From positions 22,864,222-22,928,221 of the forward strand of contig CM067348.1 in the NCBI GenBank assembly GCA_034190875.2: 64,000 bases of DNA, in the 5' to 3' direction. Below, in pieces: positions 51,340-63,100 of this stretch (the first letter of the stretch is position 1; each line of letters begins with the position of its first letter). Both the position numbers and the translations under genes were made by a program. Below the pieces are notes generated by a model. That model saw only the letters and a list, made by a program, of their open reading frames with translations. It did no database searches and was not told the origin of the DNA. The DNA is from Urechis unicinctus (taxonomy: Eukaryota; Annelida; Polychaeta; Xenopneusta; Urechidae).

Positions 51340-53150
51340 ATGGCGAGTCGTGAGGAAATTGAGAAAATCCCTGGAGTATATGATCAATGGGAAAGAACGG
51401 TGTGACGCATATCTAGTCGTGAATAAATTCAGCAAATCATCACTGGGTAAGAATGGTGGGACGCATGGTGAGTTGTGAGTACGTTAAGTATATCATCACC
51501 ACCATGGAAGAACGACGTGACGCACGGTGAGTTGTGAGTACGTTAAGTATATCATCATCACCATGGAAGAACGACGTGATGCACGGTGAGTTGTGAGGAC
51601 GTTAAGTATACCATCATCACCATGGAAGAACGACGTGACGCACGGTGAGTTGTGAGTACGTTAAGTATATCATCACCACCATGGAAGAACGACGTGACGC
51701 AAGGAGAGTTGTGAGTACGTTAAGTATATCAGCATCACCATGAAAGAACGACGTGATGCATGGTGAGTTGTGAGTACGTTAAGTATATAATCACCATGAA
51801 AGAACGACGTGACGCACTGTGAGTTGTGAGTACGTTAAGTATATCATCACCATGAAAGAACGACGTGACGCACTGTGAGTTGTGAGTACGTTAAGTATAT
51901 CATCATCACCATGAAAGAACGACGTGACGTATGATGAGTTTTCAGTACGTTAAGTTTATCAGTAACACGATGAAAGAACGACGTGACGCACTGTGAGTTG
52001 TGAGGACGTTAAGTATATCATCATCACCATGGAAGAACGACGTGACGCACGGTGAGTTGTGAGTACGTTAAGTATATCATCATCACCATGGAAGAACGAC
52101 GTGACGCACTGTGAGTTGTGAGTACGTTAAGTATATCAGCATCATATCAGCATCACCATGGAAGAACGACGTGACGCACTGTGAGTTGTGAGTACGTTAA
52201 GTATATCATCATCACCATGACGATGAAAAACTGTGAGTTGTGTGACACACTGTGAGTTGTGAGTACGTTAAGTATATCAGCATCACCATGAAAGAACGAC
52301 GTGACGCACTGTGAGTTGTGAGTACGTTAAGTATATCATCACCATGAAAGAACGACGTGACGCACTGTGAGTTTTGAGTACGTTAAGTATATCATCACCA
52401 TGAAAGAACGACGTGACGCACTGTGAGTTGTGAGTACGTTAAGTATATCATCACCATGAAAGAACGACGTGACGCACTGTGAGTTGTGAGTACGTTAAGT
52501 ATATCATCACCATGGAAGAACGACGTGACGCACTGTGAGTTGTGAGTACGTTAAGTATATCATCATCACCATGAAGAACGACGTGACGCACTGTGAGTTG
52601 TGAGTACGTTAAGTATATCATCATCACCATGGAAGAACGACGTGACGCACTGTGAGTTGTGAGTACGTTAAGTATATCATCATCACCATGAAAGAACGAC
52701 GTGACACTGTGAGTTGTGAGTACGTTAAGTATATCATCATCACCATGAAAGAACGACGTGACGCACTGTGAGTTGTGAGTACGTTAAGTATATCATCACC
52801 ATGAAAGAACGACGTGACGCACTGTGAGTTGTGACGTTAGTATCATCATCACCACGACGTGAAAGAACGACGTGACGCACTGTGAGTTGTGAGACGCACA
52901 TGTGAGTTGTGAGTACGTTAAGTATATCATCACCACGAAAGAACGACGTGACGCACTGTGAGTTGTGAGGACGTTAAGTATATCATCATCACCATGAAGA
53001 ACGAACGACGTGACGCATGGTGTACGTTAAGTGTGAGCACGTTAAGTATATCATCATCACCATGAAAGAACGACGTGACGCACGGTGAGTTGTGAGTACG
53101 TTAAGTATATCATCATCACCATGAAAGGACGACGTGACGCATGGTGAGTT
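51340..53150. repeat. 56-59-bp minisatellite array, roughly 30 copies
   Basis: Unit contains GTGAGTTGTGAGTACGTTAA, GTATATCATCATCACCATGA and AAGAACGACGTGACGCAC. Length varies through 1-3 ATC trinucleotides before ACC. Units are degenerate before about 51463 and highly uniform after. Each carries TGACG next to ACGACG, so it is CpG-rich for this AT-rich region. Lies between SAP130 and MED11 with no coding potential. Confidence 0.95.
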
Positions 53151-55923
53151 AATATCATAACACAGAAGGCCAGTTGATCAGTTGCATCACAATTAATTTC
53201 TTTTATGTTTTAGTTCTATATTATTGTTTAGTTACAGCCTTACTTTGAACTGTTATATAAATCAGGACCGGTTCTTAACCGGATAAGGGAGTTCAATGGA
53301 TTCGGACGAACACCCTGTCCACCCCTATCAGAATAATGAGGAAGAGAGGTCAACCCTACCGCTGATAAGCGCCCAATACACAATGCAACTGGTTCGTTCT
53401 CCACCTTTTCTTTGAAGCATTAAAGTCATTTTAAAGGGTTTATCGCTAAAAAAGCTTTGGATGTTACATGTCTCATACTTTAATTTTCTTGATAATGCGC
53501 GCTCCTTCGTTATAGTTTTCGTTGCTGCTTGTTATTGCTTGAGTGGGGACTAGCCACAGAAGTAGAGTTCGAGTCCAGGAGTAGAGTTCTTGTTGTTTAT
53601 TGAAGTTAAGCGTTTTAGCTTAGCTGGGATCTCGGTCAGAATCGTTCCACAATTTCTTATTCTCGTCTCTTTGCTAGGTAGCTTTCCCAGAACCAGCGTG
53701 TGTAGCCCTTATATCGGGGTTCCGGGCGTTGGATTCCGACCCAAACCGTTCGATCAGCTGACACCTCATTGGTTCAGGTAAAGCCGGTCCATTCCACACA
53801 GGTCTTGACCCAATGGTCCACATGGGGCGTGGATTAGTGAGGTCATTGGCCAATGGGGATGGTACCAGCCAAGACTACTTATCAGGGTAACACCCCCACC
53901 ATATGGGCGGAGGGTGACCCGGGCTAGTGTAGACATGTCGTACTGATAATTATGAGTGGGGATGGCTTTAAAAGTCAGATGAGCTCGATTAATATCATAA
54001 GACATGAATTATGCTTACATTCCTATATATCACAAAAAGCAGGCAAACAAGAGTACTCCAATCACAAGGACAAAAAAAATGCAATATAATATATTCTTTT
54101 ATTACTATAAATAAATATGTAGTTTATACTGTTGAAGTTACTGTCCAATAATAACAATGTATAGAACTACGAAAATCCAAAACTACAATTATCCACAGGA
54201 TCTGATCTTAGTCACATATTGGTCTCAATATCAATTACAAACGAACTTTTACATTTTCATTATCAGGATTGCTGGGGGATATATATTTGTGAGTAGAAAA
54301 CACTCGGGGAAAAGGAAAATACTGGAATCCATTAGTAACGCAGCGTCCCTCGTTCCATACTATAGGGTACCTTGCCTTACCTGACTGTTTACTGTTTACT
54401 TTTTAGTTCTTAAATCGACCGCCCTTTATGTACTTCACTGAATCACACCGTGACTTATATGTCAAATAACTGTGACTGATGGCAGGATACTTATGAGCTA
54501 AATATACTTATATGATATGATGATCCGGGTAACACGATGCCTACACTGTCTAAACCTAAACGGGTTAAACTAAGTGTGTTTGTAGAATCATGGGATGAAA
54601 AATATAGTTGTATTTTTTCAGGAATATTATGTGATATTATTGAAAAACACTGCCCCGTGTATAGCCCCAGTCGAAAAGTAATATAATATACTGGGACGTA
54701 TTGTTGGGCTAGCCTGTGTATAACAACAACCGCAGGAGGTAAGTGTCTTTATAGCTGATTGAACTTTCGCCTTTTTGTGGCGAACTTCAGAAATAGTTCT
54801 CTCTCTCTCTCACTCCTACAACTACAAATCCAGCCTACGGACCTGAGTGCGATTTCTCACTTCTCTTGGGTGCCGTAGTGGTGGGTGCCGCAACAGTGAG
54901 ATGCCCAACTTGCAAGGGCCGATCAACCGGCTACCGACATAGGTAACGTGATAACCAGCGCTCGTGGTCTATTTCTGTACACAGCCTCGGATTCCTGTGG
55001 TCATTAGTCGTGTGTCATAAAGAAACACAAGTATCTGTGTGATACGATTTACTTCGCCACTAAAAATTAATTCTGTATTGTGAGCATGGACATGCGTGCA
55101 TTTGATCACTTTATTTTGACCTAACCCAAATAAAATTTAAACTTGTTAGACTATCTAAGTATCTGCTTAGGTAGGTGTTGAGTAAAATGGGGTTTTTTTT
55201 ATCTGTGTGAGGATAGAAAACGAAAATGAAACAAAATAGATGAATTGGTTTAAAAAACAGAGGTGAAATCAGCCGATTAGTAGGATAGGCAATTATTTTT
55301 CGATGTGTTTAAAGGTGGGGTGCACTTTTCAATATCTGGTTAACGCCTTCCTGTAAATACATAATGAACATTCCCTTCTGATGATCAATGGTCCACACTG
55401 CATGTGGTCTACCCTCATCGAGCTGCAGAAAACGGTTTTATAATATAATAATTTCACTGACCATAATTGCAATGGAGGATCATCAATTACAAAAATCCTA
55501 CAAAGGAAGTCTGTAAATATGCTGTATTACAACTATTAAATATGCCATTCATATAAAGCTAAACAAGTTGATTAATGTACAGATCTGCCATTTGGAAAAA
55601 ATAACCCACATTACATTACAACAAATGAAAGGACAACTATTTTTGAGGATTGCTTGGGGATAAACATGCCCTCACAATAGGTAAATGAAATTGTCCACAG
55701 AATGAGCAGAAGGGATAAAAAAATCCTGAAAATCACCTAGGGATCTATTACAAAACCAAATTCAGAGTAATATTTTCTTTATTACACCAACAGACACACA
55801 ATATGTTATTTTTTTTCCACAGCAGTGACCATATATAGTTTTTTCATATTAATGAGCAGCCATTGAAACAGTATGATACTTCATCTTTGGCCATAGTCCA
55901 TCACTTTAATCCCACAACATCCA
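53151..55923. other. Intergenic; weak plus-strand exon candidates, no confirmed gene
   Basis: Three plus-strand segments look mildly exon-like: 53296 (ATG; MDSDEHPVHPYQNNEEERST...), about 53652-53779 ending at AG before GTAAAG (peptide with GVPGVGFRPKP), and about 54832-54951 ending before GTAACG (peptide with VRCPTCKGRSTGYRHR). They do not assemble into a family I can name, and phases were not shown to match. Otherwise AT-rich unique DNA. Confidence 0.2.
55778..55783 (-). terminator. Candidate polyadenylation signal of MED11
   Basis: AATAAA on the minus strand, about 140 nt downstream of the MED11 stop codon. Position is typical for a short 3' UTR; cleavage site not determined. Confidence 0.45.
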
Positions 55924-58900
55924 TCATGAGATATCTTGAGATTTGTGCATTTGTTGACTTTCCCCTTCATTAATTGGCCGGGGCAATATTCCACTGGTTT
56001 GCGCTAGAGTTCGAGATTGCTGCAGTCTCTGTTGCATTTTCAGTTTATCTAGCTCATTGAGTCGACTCTTGATGTGCTCAACTCTGTGAAGAGCCATAAG
56101 TGCATCTTTGAGGGCCCCATAGCACGAACCTTCATGTGGCTGGCCTAAAACATCAATACACACATTGTTAACATTAGGTAATTGACACTGTCAATCAACA
56201 AGAGCAGTACTTGGAACATAGCAAATAAATAATTGAAGTCAATAAAACATTTTGAAGATATAATTTCTTTCCTGATGAAACCAACAGGCCAAACTGTCTT
56301 TGATATGAATTGATTGAGAGCAAGCTGGGTTTCATTCAGAATGATGCTGTGACAACATCTCCTGCTATGAATTTGTTGTTGTATCTAATCAAAAGTATTG
56401 TGCACAAAGATTGTATAGGACTACAGCACAAGGAAGTGGTCCACAGACACTCAAGATATGATTTCCTCACAAAGGTATTGTTAGAAAAATCACAATTCCC
56501 TAAATGCCAGTTTGGGTAAATCATGATTGTTTGACCCAAGGGCCAGTGATGCATACAAATTCGAATTTGGCTGGCATACATGTATTGGATCCCCATACCA
56601 TATGTGCACGCAAAGTTAGGAGTACTGAAAATATTGTCACGCCACATGCCATTTAGTTTGGCATATTACGAAATGCCAACATCAAAATAAAAAAATTTAA
56701 TACAAAATGACTGAGAGACAGGTCAGTGTGTCTGCTAGCTAACATGATGACAAAACGTGCAATCAAAAATTTAAGGTCCTGGAACGCTCTGCCTTATACA
56801 TTCGGCATAGTATTTGGATCAGCATAAACACATTTCCAGCACAAGCAATTATATCATCACACATTCACTTCACAAACATCAATACAATATGTTCATATAC
56901 CAAAGACATGAATGATGATTATCAGCATGACTCACCTGTAGACACCTGGATCAGGTACTTCAGCTGCTCATTCATTTCCTTTTCCACATTCTGTAATGTG
57001 TCAAGGAATTGGGAAGAATGAGATTCCACTTGTTTTATGCTGGGTTTGTCTTTTGACAACTCTAAGAGGGCATGACCTGCGCAACAAAATGAACAACATG
57101 ATTCAACTAATGCATGTAACACAATGCATGGTGGAGATCTTACTAAATACCACACATGTGAATGAATAAAGTTGATCACTGAGATATAGCTGATAAATCT
57201 ATCTTTGCAAAACTGTTGTATTACATGAATAATGAGTGACAGTATACTTTTCATAAGTTCACATCTTCCTTTTGTTAAACATGTACAGTCGGTAATAGCT
57301 ATTCATCCCAATTTTAAGTATACATGCAATATATGTTATGCAGAGGCCTTGGGTCCAGCAATAGACAGCAAAGATGAGGTCATGTGACAGTTGTTGTTTG
57401 CTCATAACCTTAAGTGCCTTCATGGTAGATACAGGTCAGAGAAGCACTTAAGTTGAATTAGATCAATAGATGTGGTTTTATCCACAAATGAAACTAGAAA
57501 CCAATAACCAGATAACAGGCGTGTGTTTCACATATTTTCACCATCAACCCACAGCACAGCTGTTCACCTAAACGGCCCTTTTGCATGTATGGATGCTTGC
57601 TTTACAACCCTGTGTAAATATTTAAAACTACTCAGCAGGGTTTGAAATTGGCATGCGTACCGGGGCCCTGATACCTAAAAGTTGTCTCAGGCCTCCTGAA
57701 TTTGCCAACAGGTGGCCCACATACTCAACCCCACAAACAATCGACTCCCGGTGATAGGATAGCAATATTTTTTAGCAAACAATGTATACTATAGTGGATA
57801 CTTCACTTTACTTAATGAAATCTTGTTAAATTGATCATTTCATGTACACCAAATAATTTGTGGGACACCAGCTTTCGTGGCCTCCAACAAAATAAGTTGA
57901 AAGCAACTCCTGCCTGGAGATGGTTCACCTGAGGAGTTCGCAAGTGCACCAGTTTGGGCTTGGCGTGGAATAGGACCTAACATTAGCTAGACTGGGTACC
58001 TAGCACTTTGATTTGAGCTCTTTTGAACCAAGTTCGGTAACCAGTGCTCCTTCTTCAACTAAGCAATCAAACCGGCTGTTGGGCTATCGGTACTTGGCTA
58101 GCCCTACAGGACATCTGAGTAGGTATATATGCATACAGCCCTACAAGATGTCTGAATAAACGTTATACGATGTTCAATCAAAACCCCACATACATCAAAA
58201 TATTCATCTCAAAAGCTCAGTTGCCTCTTTTCTTTAAGGAATTAACAGTAAGCAGGATGTTGTTGATAGCTCAAGTGATAAAATTGTTTGCGATACGTTG
58301 TGAAAAAAAAGGATTCTGCGCGTCCGCAGGGCTAATCTAGATGGATACGAACTTTCGACACCAGAAACTGATATATATGCGCAGCAACACAGCTCTTGAG
58401 TGATGGCATCCGGAGACACCGAGTGGAACCCACTCCACGAGCACCTAGGGAACGGAGAACAAACCATGTGAACTTATATTTACCTAAATGTGTTCATCGC
58501 ATCTGGATTTCTCGGAAATCTATAGTAAATGGCACTTAGTATATAGCCCTGCAAGTAGACGTCTTTCTCTGTTTGAAAACGATGCAATGTTATAAATTTT
58601 GAGATCAATTCAGATAACTAACAAACACCAATCATACCCAAGTGATGGAGTTTAAGAATACAATGATGTTCACGGACAATTTTATCCCTTTGTGGTGGGA
58701 GATTTCATCCATGGTAATTAGTTATAGTTCAATAGATTTGGAAGCGGTAGAAAGTTCAAAACACAGCACCATGTTTGTTTTCAAGTTCAAGACCACATAC
58801 ATCGCGCATGCTCAGAATGATGTGACCTATCGACTATTGCTTCCAGCGTCTGAAATCAATAAGATACAGCAGATTGTATTCAAAGCGCGTTGACGTGCTT

Positions 58901-59575
58901 CTCAAGATTAGCAGGTAGGCAATGCGGATGAGGCGGCGGGAAATCGCGGGACCCAATATTTTCTAAAATGGCGGTCATCACATCGTGATTTTTCGGCCAC
59001 ATGGCGAGTGAAAATGAAACTGCGTAATGTGACGTCATATCTCCAAAAAATGATGATAACCAAAATAGTCCGGTTTAGCGGATATTCATCTTTTTTTGTG
59101 TACACAACATTGATGAGAAGCTATGCAGATGGCATTTTGGTGCACGACATTATCGAAAAAAGAATAGCATCGATCGGTAGTGAGCTTCAGGTGTGCCGAC
59201 TTTTTTTTCACAGGCTCTTGATATATGTTGTTTATTAGATGCCAAACCCAGCACTGTAGTCAAACGCATGTTTTAGTGTGCGCCCAAAATATCGGAGCAG
59301 AACGGAATATTTTTATATTACCGTTAGACCGGAGTTACTTAGTGTAGTGCAAGAGAGTAGTTGTGAAGGTGCCTTAAAGTTTAAATAATCTGGTATTATC
59401 GCTATTAATGACGAGGTGGACATTATGTTGATGCTGCAAAATAAAGTAAGTTTATGTTATTCAGAGAAAGCGGACAAGTGTATTTTATTTCACCTGCACT
59501 TTGCATGGCTGCCGCAATCTGATGCTCAATGGCATCTAGTTGCTGAAGTTTTTCTATCGGGGGATTCGCCGCCAT
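55924..59575 (-). CDS. MED11: MED11, Mediator complex subunit 11, complete, three exons
   Basis: Small helical subunit of the Mediator head module, which bridges activators to RNA polymerase II and TFIIH; in other eukaryotes it pairs with MED22. Exons: 59575-59494, 57076-56936, 56144-55924; 444 nt, 147 aa, phase 1 at both junctions. Exon 1 MAANPPIEKLQQLDAIEHQI, exon 2 LLELSKDKPS and EKEMNEQLKYLIQVSTG, exon 3 QPHEGSCYGALKDALMALHR match the family in order. The human protein is 117 aa; the extra length is a charged C-terminal tail after RLQQSRTLAQTSG. Intron 1 (2.4 kb) contains a complete family-1 TAG...CTA element. Divergent from DHRS12. Confidence 0.93.
58544..59337 (+). mobile_element. TAG...CTA element family 1, long copy C (794 bp), in MED11 intron 1
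   Basis: Starts TAGCCCTGCAAGTAGACG and ends TTAGACCGGAGTTA (final CTA mutated to TTA). Flanks CTTAGTATA (58535-58543) and CTTAGTGTA (59338-59346) match 8 of 9. Body colinear with copies A and B, including GTTTTCAAGTTCAAGACCAC. No transposase frame. Lies about 156 bp from the MED11 exon 1 donor, so it may influence splicing or carry promoter-proximal signals. Fragments of similar left ends are at 58099-58150. Confidence 0.82.
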
Positions 59576-59578
59576 CTT
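59568..59578 (-). promoter_or_regulatory. YY1-like AAGATGGCGGC overlapping the MED11 start codon
   Basis: On the minus strand the MED11 ATG lies inside AAGATGGCGGC, which matches the YY1 core found just downstream of transcription starts in many housekeeping genes. The match is direct; regulatory use in this organism is inferred. Confidence 0.4.
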
Positions 59579-60156
59579 TAACTTGGCCTGACCCGCCATA
59601 CTCTAGATGGCAGTTGGCCGTTGTTGTAACTAGTTGTAGTATAGACGTTATGATATGTTAATGATTCCTGTATCGTTGCATTGATTGGTTATTTAATTTC
59701 ATGGCAGGTTAGTGACTCGTACTACATCGTCCCAATATTTTGGCTCGTTTAGACATTATCATCTGTGTCATGTTCTAGCATTCAGTGATCGATATTTGTG
59801 AAGCGAGTTGGTACTTCATAACGTCATGATGAGATCTATAGATGAGACCATACATGAGGCAGATACCGACGGTTTGCACCGTTACATAATATGCGGGACT
59901 GTGACCTGTGCGATTCACTTACACAAGCCGATAAACGCTTTGGCTTGATGCGGGTTATTGACGAACGGTTTTCTTCAAAGTGGGGCTGTGTTTCAGTTGA
60001 ATCACCCATACTGGATTAGAATACAGCTCAGCTGGACTGTAGATACAAACACAAACGTAGCCCGACCGGACAGCAATATACATATAAGGTCTACTCAGAC
60101 GTCATTAGCACCTGATTAGTAGGGCTAACGCAAACCTACATCTAAAAATTGTAGAA
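59576..60156. promoter_or_regulatory. Shared 5' region of divergent MED11 and DHRS12
   Basis: 581 bp separate the two start codons on opposite strands, fitting a bidirectional promoter. No TATA box is obvious at a useful distance from either ATG. The right part, 60058-60127, is occupied by a 70-bp transposon-like element, so part of the DHRS12 leader or proximal promoter may be element-derived. Confidence 0.5.
60058..60127 (-). mobile_element. TAG...CTA element, 70-bp micro-copy just upstream of DHRS12 start
   Basis: Begins TAGCCCGACCGGACAGC and ends TAGTAGGGCTA, with a TAGCCC/GGGCTA inverted end and the internal CTACTCAGACGTC shared with family 1. Flanks ACACAAACG and ACGCAAACC match 7 of 9. 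Ends 29 bp before the DHRS12 ATG. Confidence 0.65.
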
Positions 60157-63100
60157 ATGTCATTCTTTAGGAATGCAATTTGGTTTGTAAAGGGCCTCAG
60201 TGAATACACAAAGTGAGTATATTTTCCTGATACTTTTTGCACTCTGTTACATTCAAATGGAAGTATAGCTCCGGTCGTAACGGTAACATGAATTTATACC
60301 AGACGTCTTGTAGGGCTAATGGAAGTAATGTTGAAGTTTTGCAACCCATGCTGTGATTGATTTCATGAAATGAGACACAGAGTTGTACCTCCTATTTTAA
60401 CCTTGATGATATGTCTCGGGTAATTATTGGATAGTGATTATTTATATATCTTTAATTCTTTTCGTATAGGTCAGGATATGCGTCGGCCAGTAAACACTTT
60501 AATGCTGCTGACCTGCAGGTCAGCTGCTCTGGAAAGTCCTACATGATAACTGGTGCCAACAGTGGCATTGGAAAAATTGCTGCCATTGAAATAGCCAAAA
60601 GAGGTGTGATGTTATGTTGAATGTGTCTTTCAGCTCATTTGAATGACTGATAAATTGACCATGCATTCACATGATACTTGAATGTAACGTTGCAAGTTTC
60701 TGCACTTATTGATACTATATGCTCTGTCTATGAATTATATTTGCATATGTATTAGAACTAATATTTCTGATACATTGATAGTTTTTTGCTATTGTTGGTG
60801 TTCATTTTTGTTACTTTTTGTGCAGGAGGTGTTGTACACATGGTATGCAGGAGCAAAGAAAGAGGAGAGGAGGCAAAATCAGAAATAACAACAGCTACAA
60901 ATAACCAGGTTATTCAACATTCATTCATGGTGGCTCATTGTTTTCCTTGATGGCACCATTGTGGTCTGGCCCCAGGATTTTTAATGACCTCTATAGGAAG
61001 ATATAACATAAAGATGCACACTGCATGTTCATTGCCCTGAGCTACTAGTTGCTATCCCCTGATTCTCCCTTGCAAAACGCTGGCAGTAACATATCGTACT
61101 GAAATGTGGAATAAATTAACTTCTTGGTGAATCTCGTTAATTAAATCCTGGCACACTGCTCTATTCTAAGTCAGTTTGTATGATAATATAATTTCTTTCC
61201 TGGCGTGTTGTAATTCAGATTTTAAGTATCTTTCCGGAAGTAAATGATATGAAAATAGGATAAATTCTGCCTTCATGATGTGTATGCATTAAGATCACAC
61301 ACCATTTTTGACCTTACTTGAAGGATAAAAAATTAAATGTTATTCATTATACTCATGCTCACACCAACATTTTAGTGGGTTATTTTCTAAAAATGTGTAG
61401 TGTTTCTCGTTATGAATAGAATTCAACATATTATCATTTCTGTTAAGGAAATACATCTTCACATTTTGGACATGTCACAACCTCAAGCAGTGGTGCAGTT
61501 TGTCAAGTCATTCACAGCATCTGGGCAAGGCCTAAATGTCTTGGTTGGTATTTTACGTTTCATTTCTTACGCTTCTTGCAATACTTTCTTTGTTGTCATG
61601 ACATTTTATTAAATCATTCAATACAGCATTTCAAAAGTATTTGATCTCACTGTGCATTAAACACTCCATAAACTGTTTTTGACTGTGAATGAGGACAGAT
61701 AATGTTGCTGTTAATTTAGATCAATAACGCAGGATGCATGGTGAACAAACGCGAAGTCAATGAGGATGGACTGGAGACTAATTTTGCCACCAACACCCTT
61801 GGTAAGTCACTTACTCACTATCCTAAATTTTGTATTACATCGAACATAGGAAGAATACAGAGGGGGGGAAACGGAAAGAAAAAAAATATTGAAACTGGCA
61901 TGGACAAAATGTATGGTTAATATTGTTACATTTGTAACGTATGTCTGCTTCAGGAACACATCTGCTGACTGTTGGTCTTGTTCCCTTGCTTCTCAAAAGC
62001 GACAAACCCAGAGTGGTATGCATTATTAATTATATGAAGGGACATATGTCATATATCATTGGTTGTAGACTAATACAGTTCCATCCTGACATATTGAAAC
62101 CGGAATATAGTTAAAGTCTATAGGTAATAGATTTTGCCACTCACTGGTCCCGGGAATTTATAAATTATTTGCATATAAACCAATGTTCAAAACCTGAAAA
62201 CAGTCAGTAAATCACAATGTTTCGTCATATTGTTTCAGGTGGTTGTGTCATCAGGCGGTATGCTCGTACAGAAGCTTAATTTAGCAGACCTGCAGTCAGA
62301 GAAAATGAACCCATTTGATGGTACCATGGTTTATGCTCAGAATAAGCGTCAACAAGTTATCATGACTCAGCAGTATTCCAAGATGTGGCCAGCCATTCAC
62401 TTCTCTAGTATGCACCCTGGTTGGGCAGATACACCAGGTACTGTGATGATGTGATCGGGGTTAATTAGGGCTTTCTTTTTAAAAAAACATGCTTCTTCTG
62501 GTAGGTTTGAGCCTATGATAATGATGATGACGATGATAGAGAATTGGTCAGCATAAAATTATGTATGATACTACTACCAATCCTATAATCTACCATCATT
62601 ACAACAATCAAGCAATGTTTTCAACAATATCAGGAACCTCAATATTATCATTAAACCCACTGTCCTCATAATTTTCATTTTGATAACTGTCCTCATTCGT
62701 ATAATTATTATTGCCATTATCTTGTAGCTCTGCATGATGTCTAGTTGACTGTATATCACCATTCGACTATGATCACCACATGCTTTTTGCCATTTACCTT
62801 GCAGCTGTCAGATCTTCCATGCCTGATTTTTATGAGAAGATGAAGGATCGTTTGAGGACAGCCGAGGAGGGAGCTGACACCATGGTGTGGTTAGCTCTCT
62901 CTGATGCCGCTCTAAGTACAAAGAGTGGTTCCTTCTTTCAAGGTGAGTTCTTCTCGTCACAGGCATTCGAGTTCGGACATCATGATTTTCCTACACTAGC
63001 ATTATGATATATCATAATGCAAGGGAGATAAAAAAATCATGATGTCCGGAATCTAGTGCCTGTGCTTTCAGTCAGTATGTCGCGTTTAAAGCGTTATGAC

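Noticed and set aside
53652-53779. Peptide GVPGVGFRPKP resembling a Na,K-ATPase beta-subunit segment
   Set aside because: Only a short GFRP-type match; no transmembrane exon or other beta-subunit blocks were found nearby on the plus strand.
54832-54951. Peptide VRCPTCKGRSTGY resembling the CPTC motif of TMEM106 proteins
   Set aside because: Following conserved TMEM106 sequence (LVALIPY-like) was not found downstream, so homology is unsupported.
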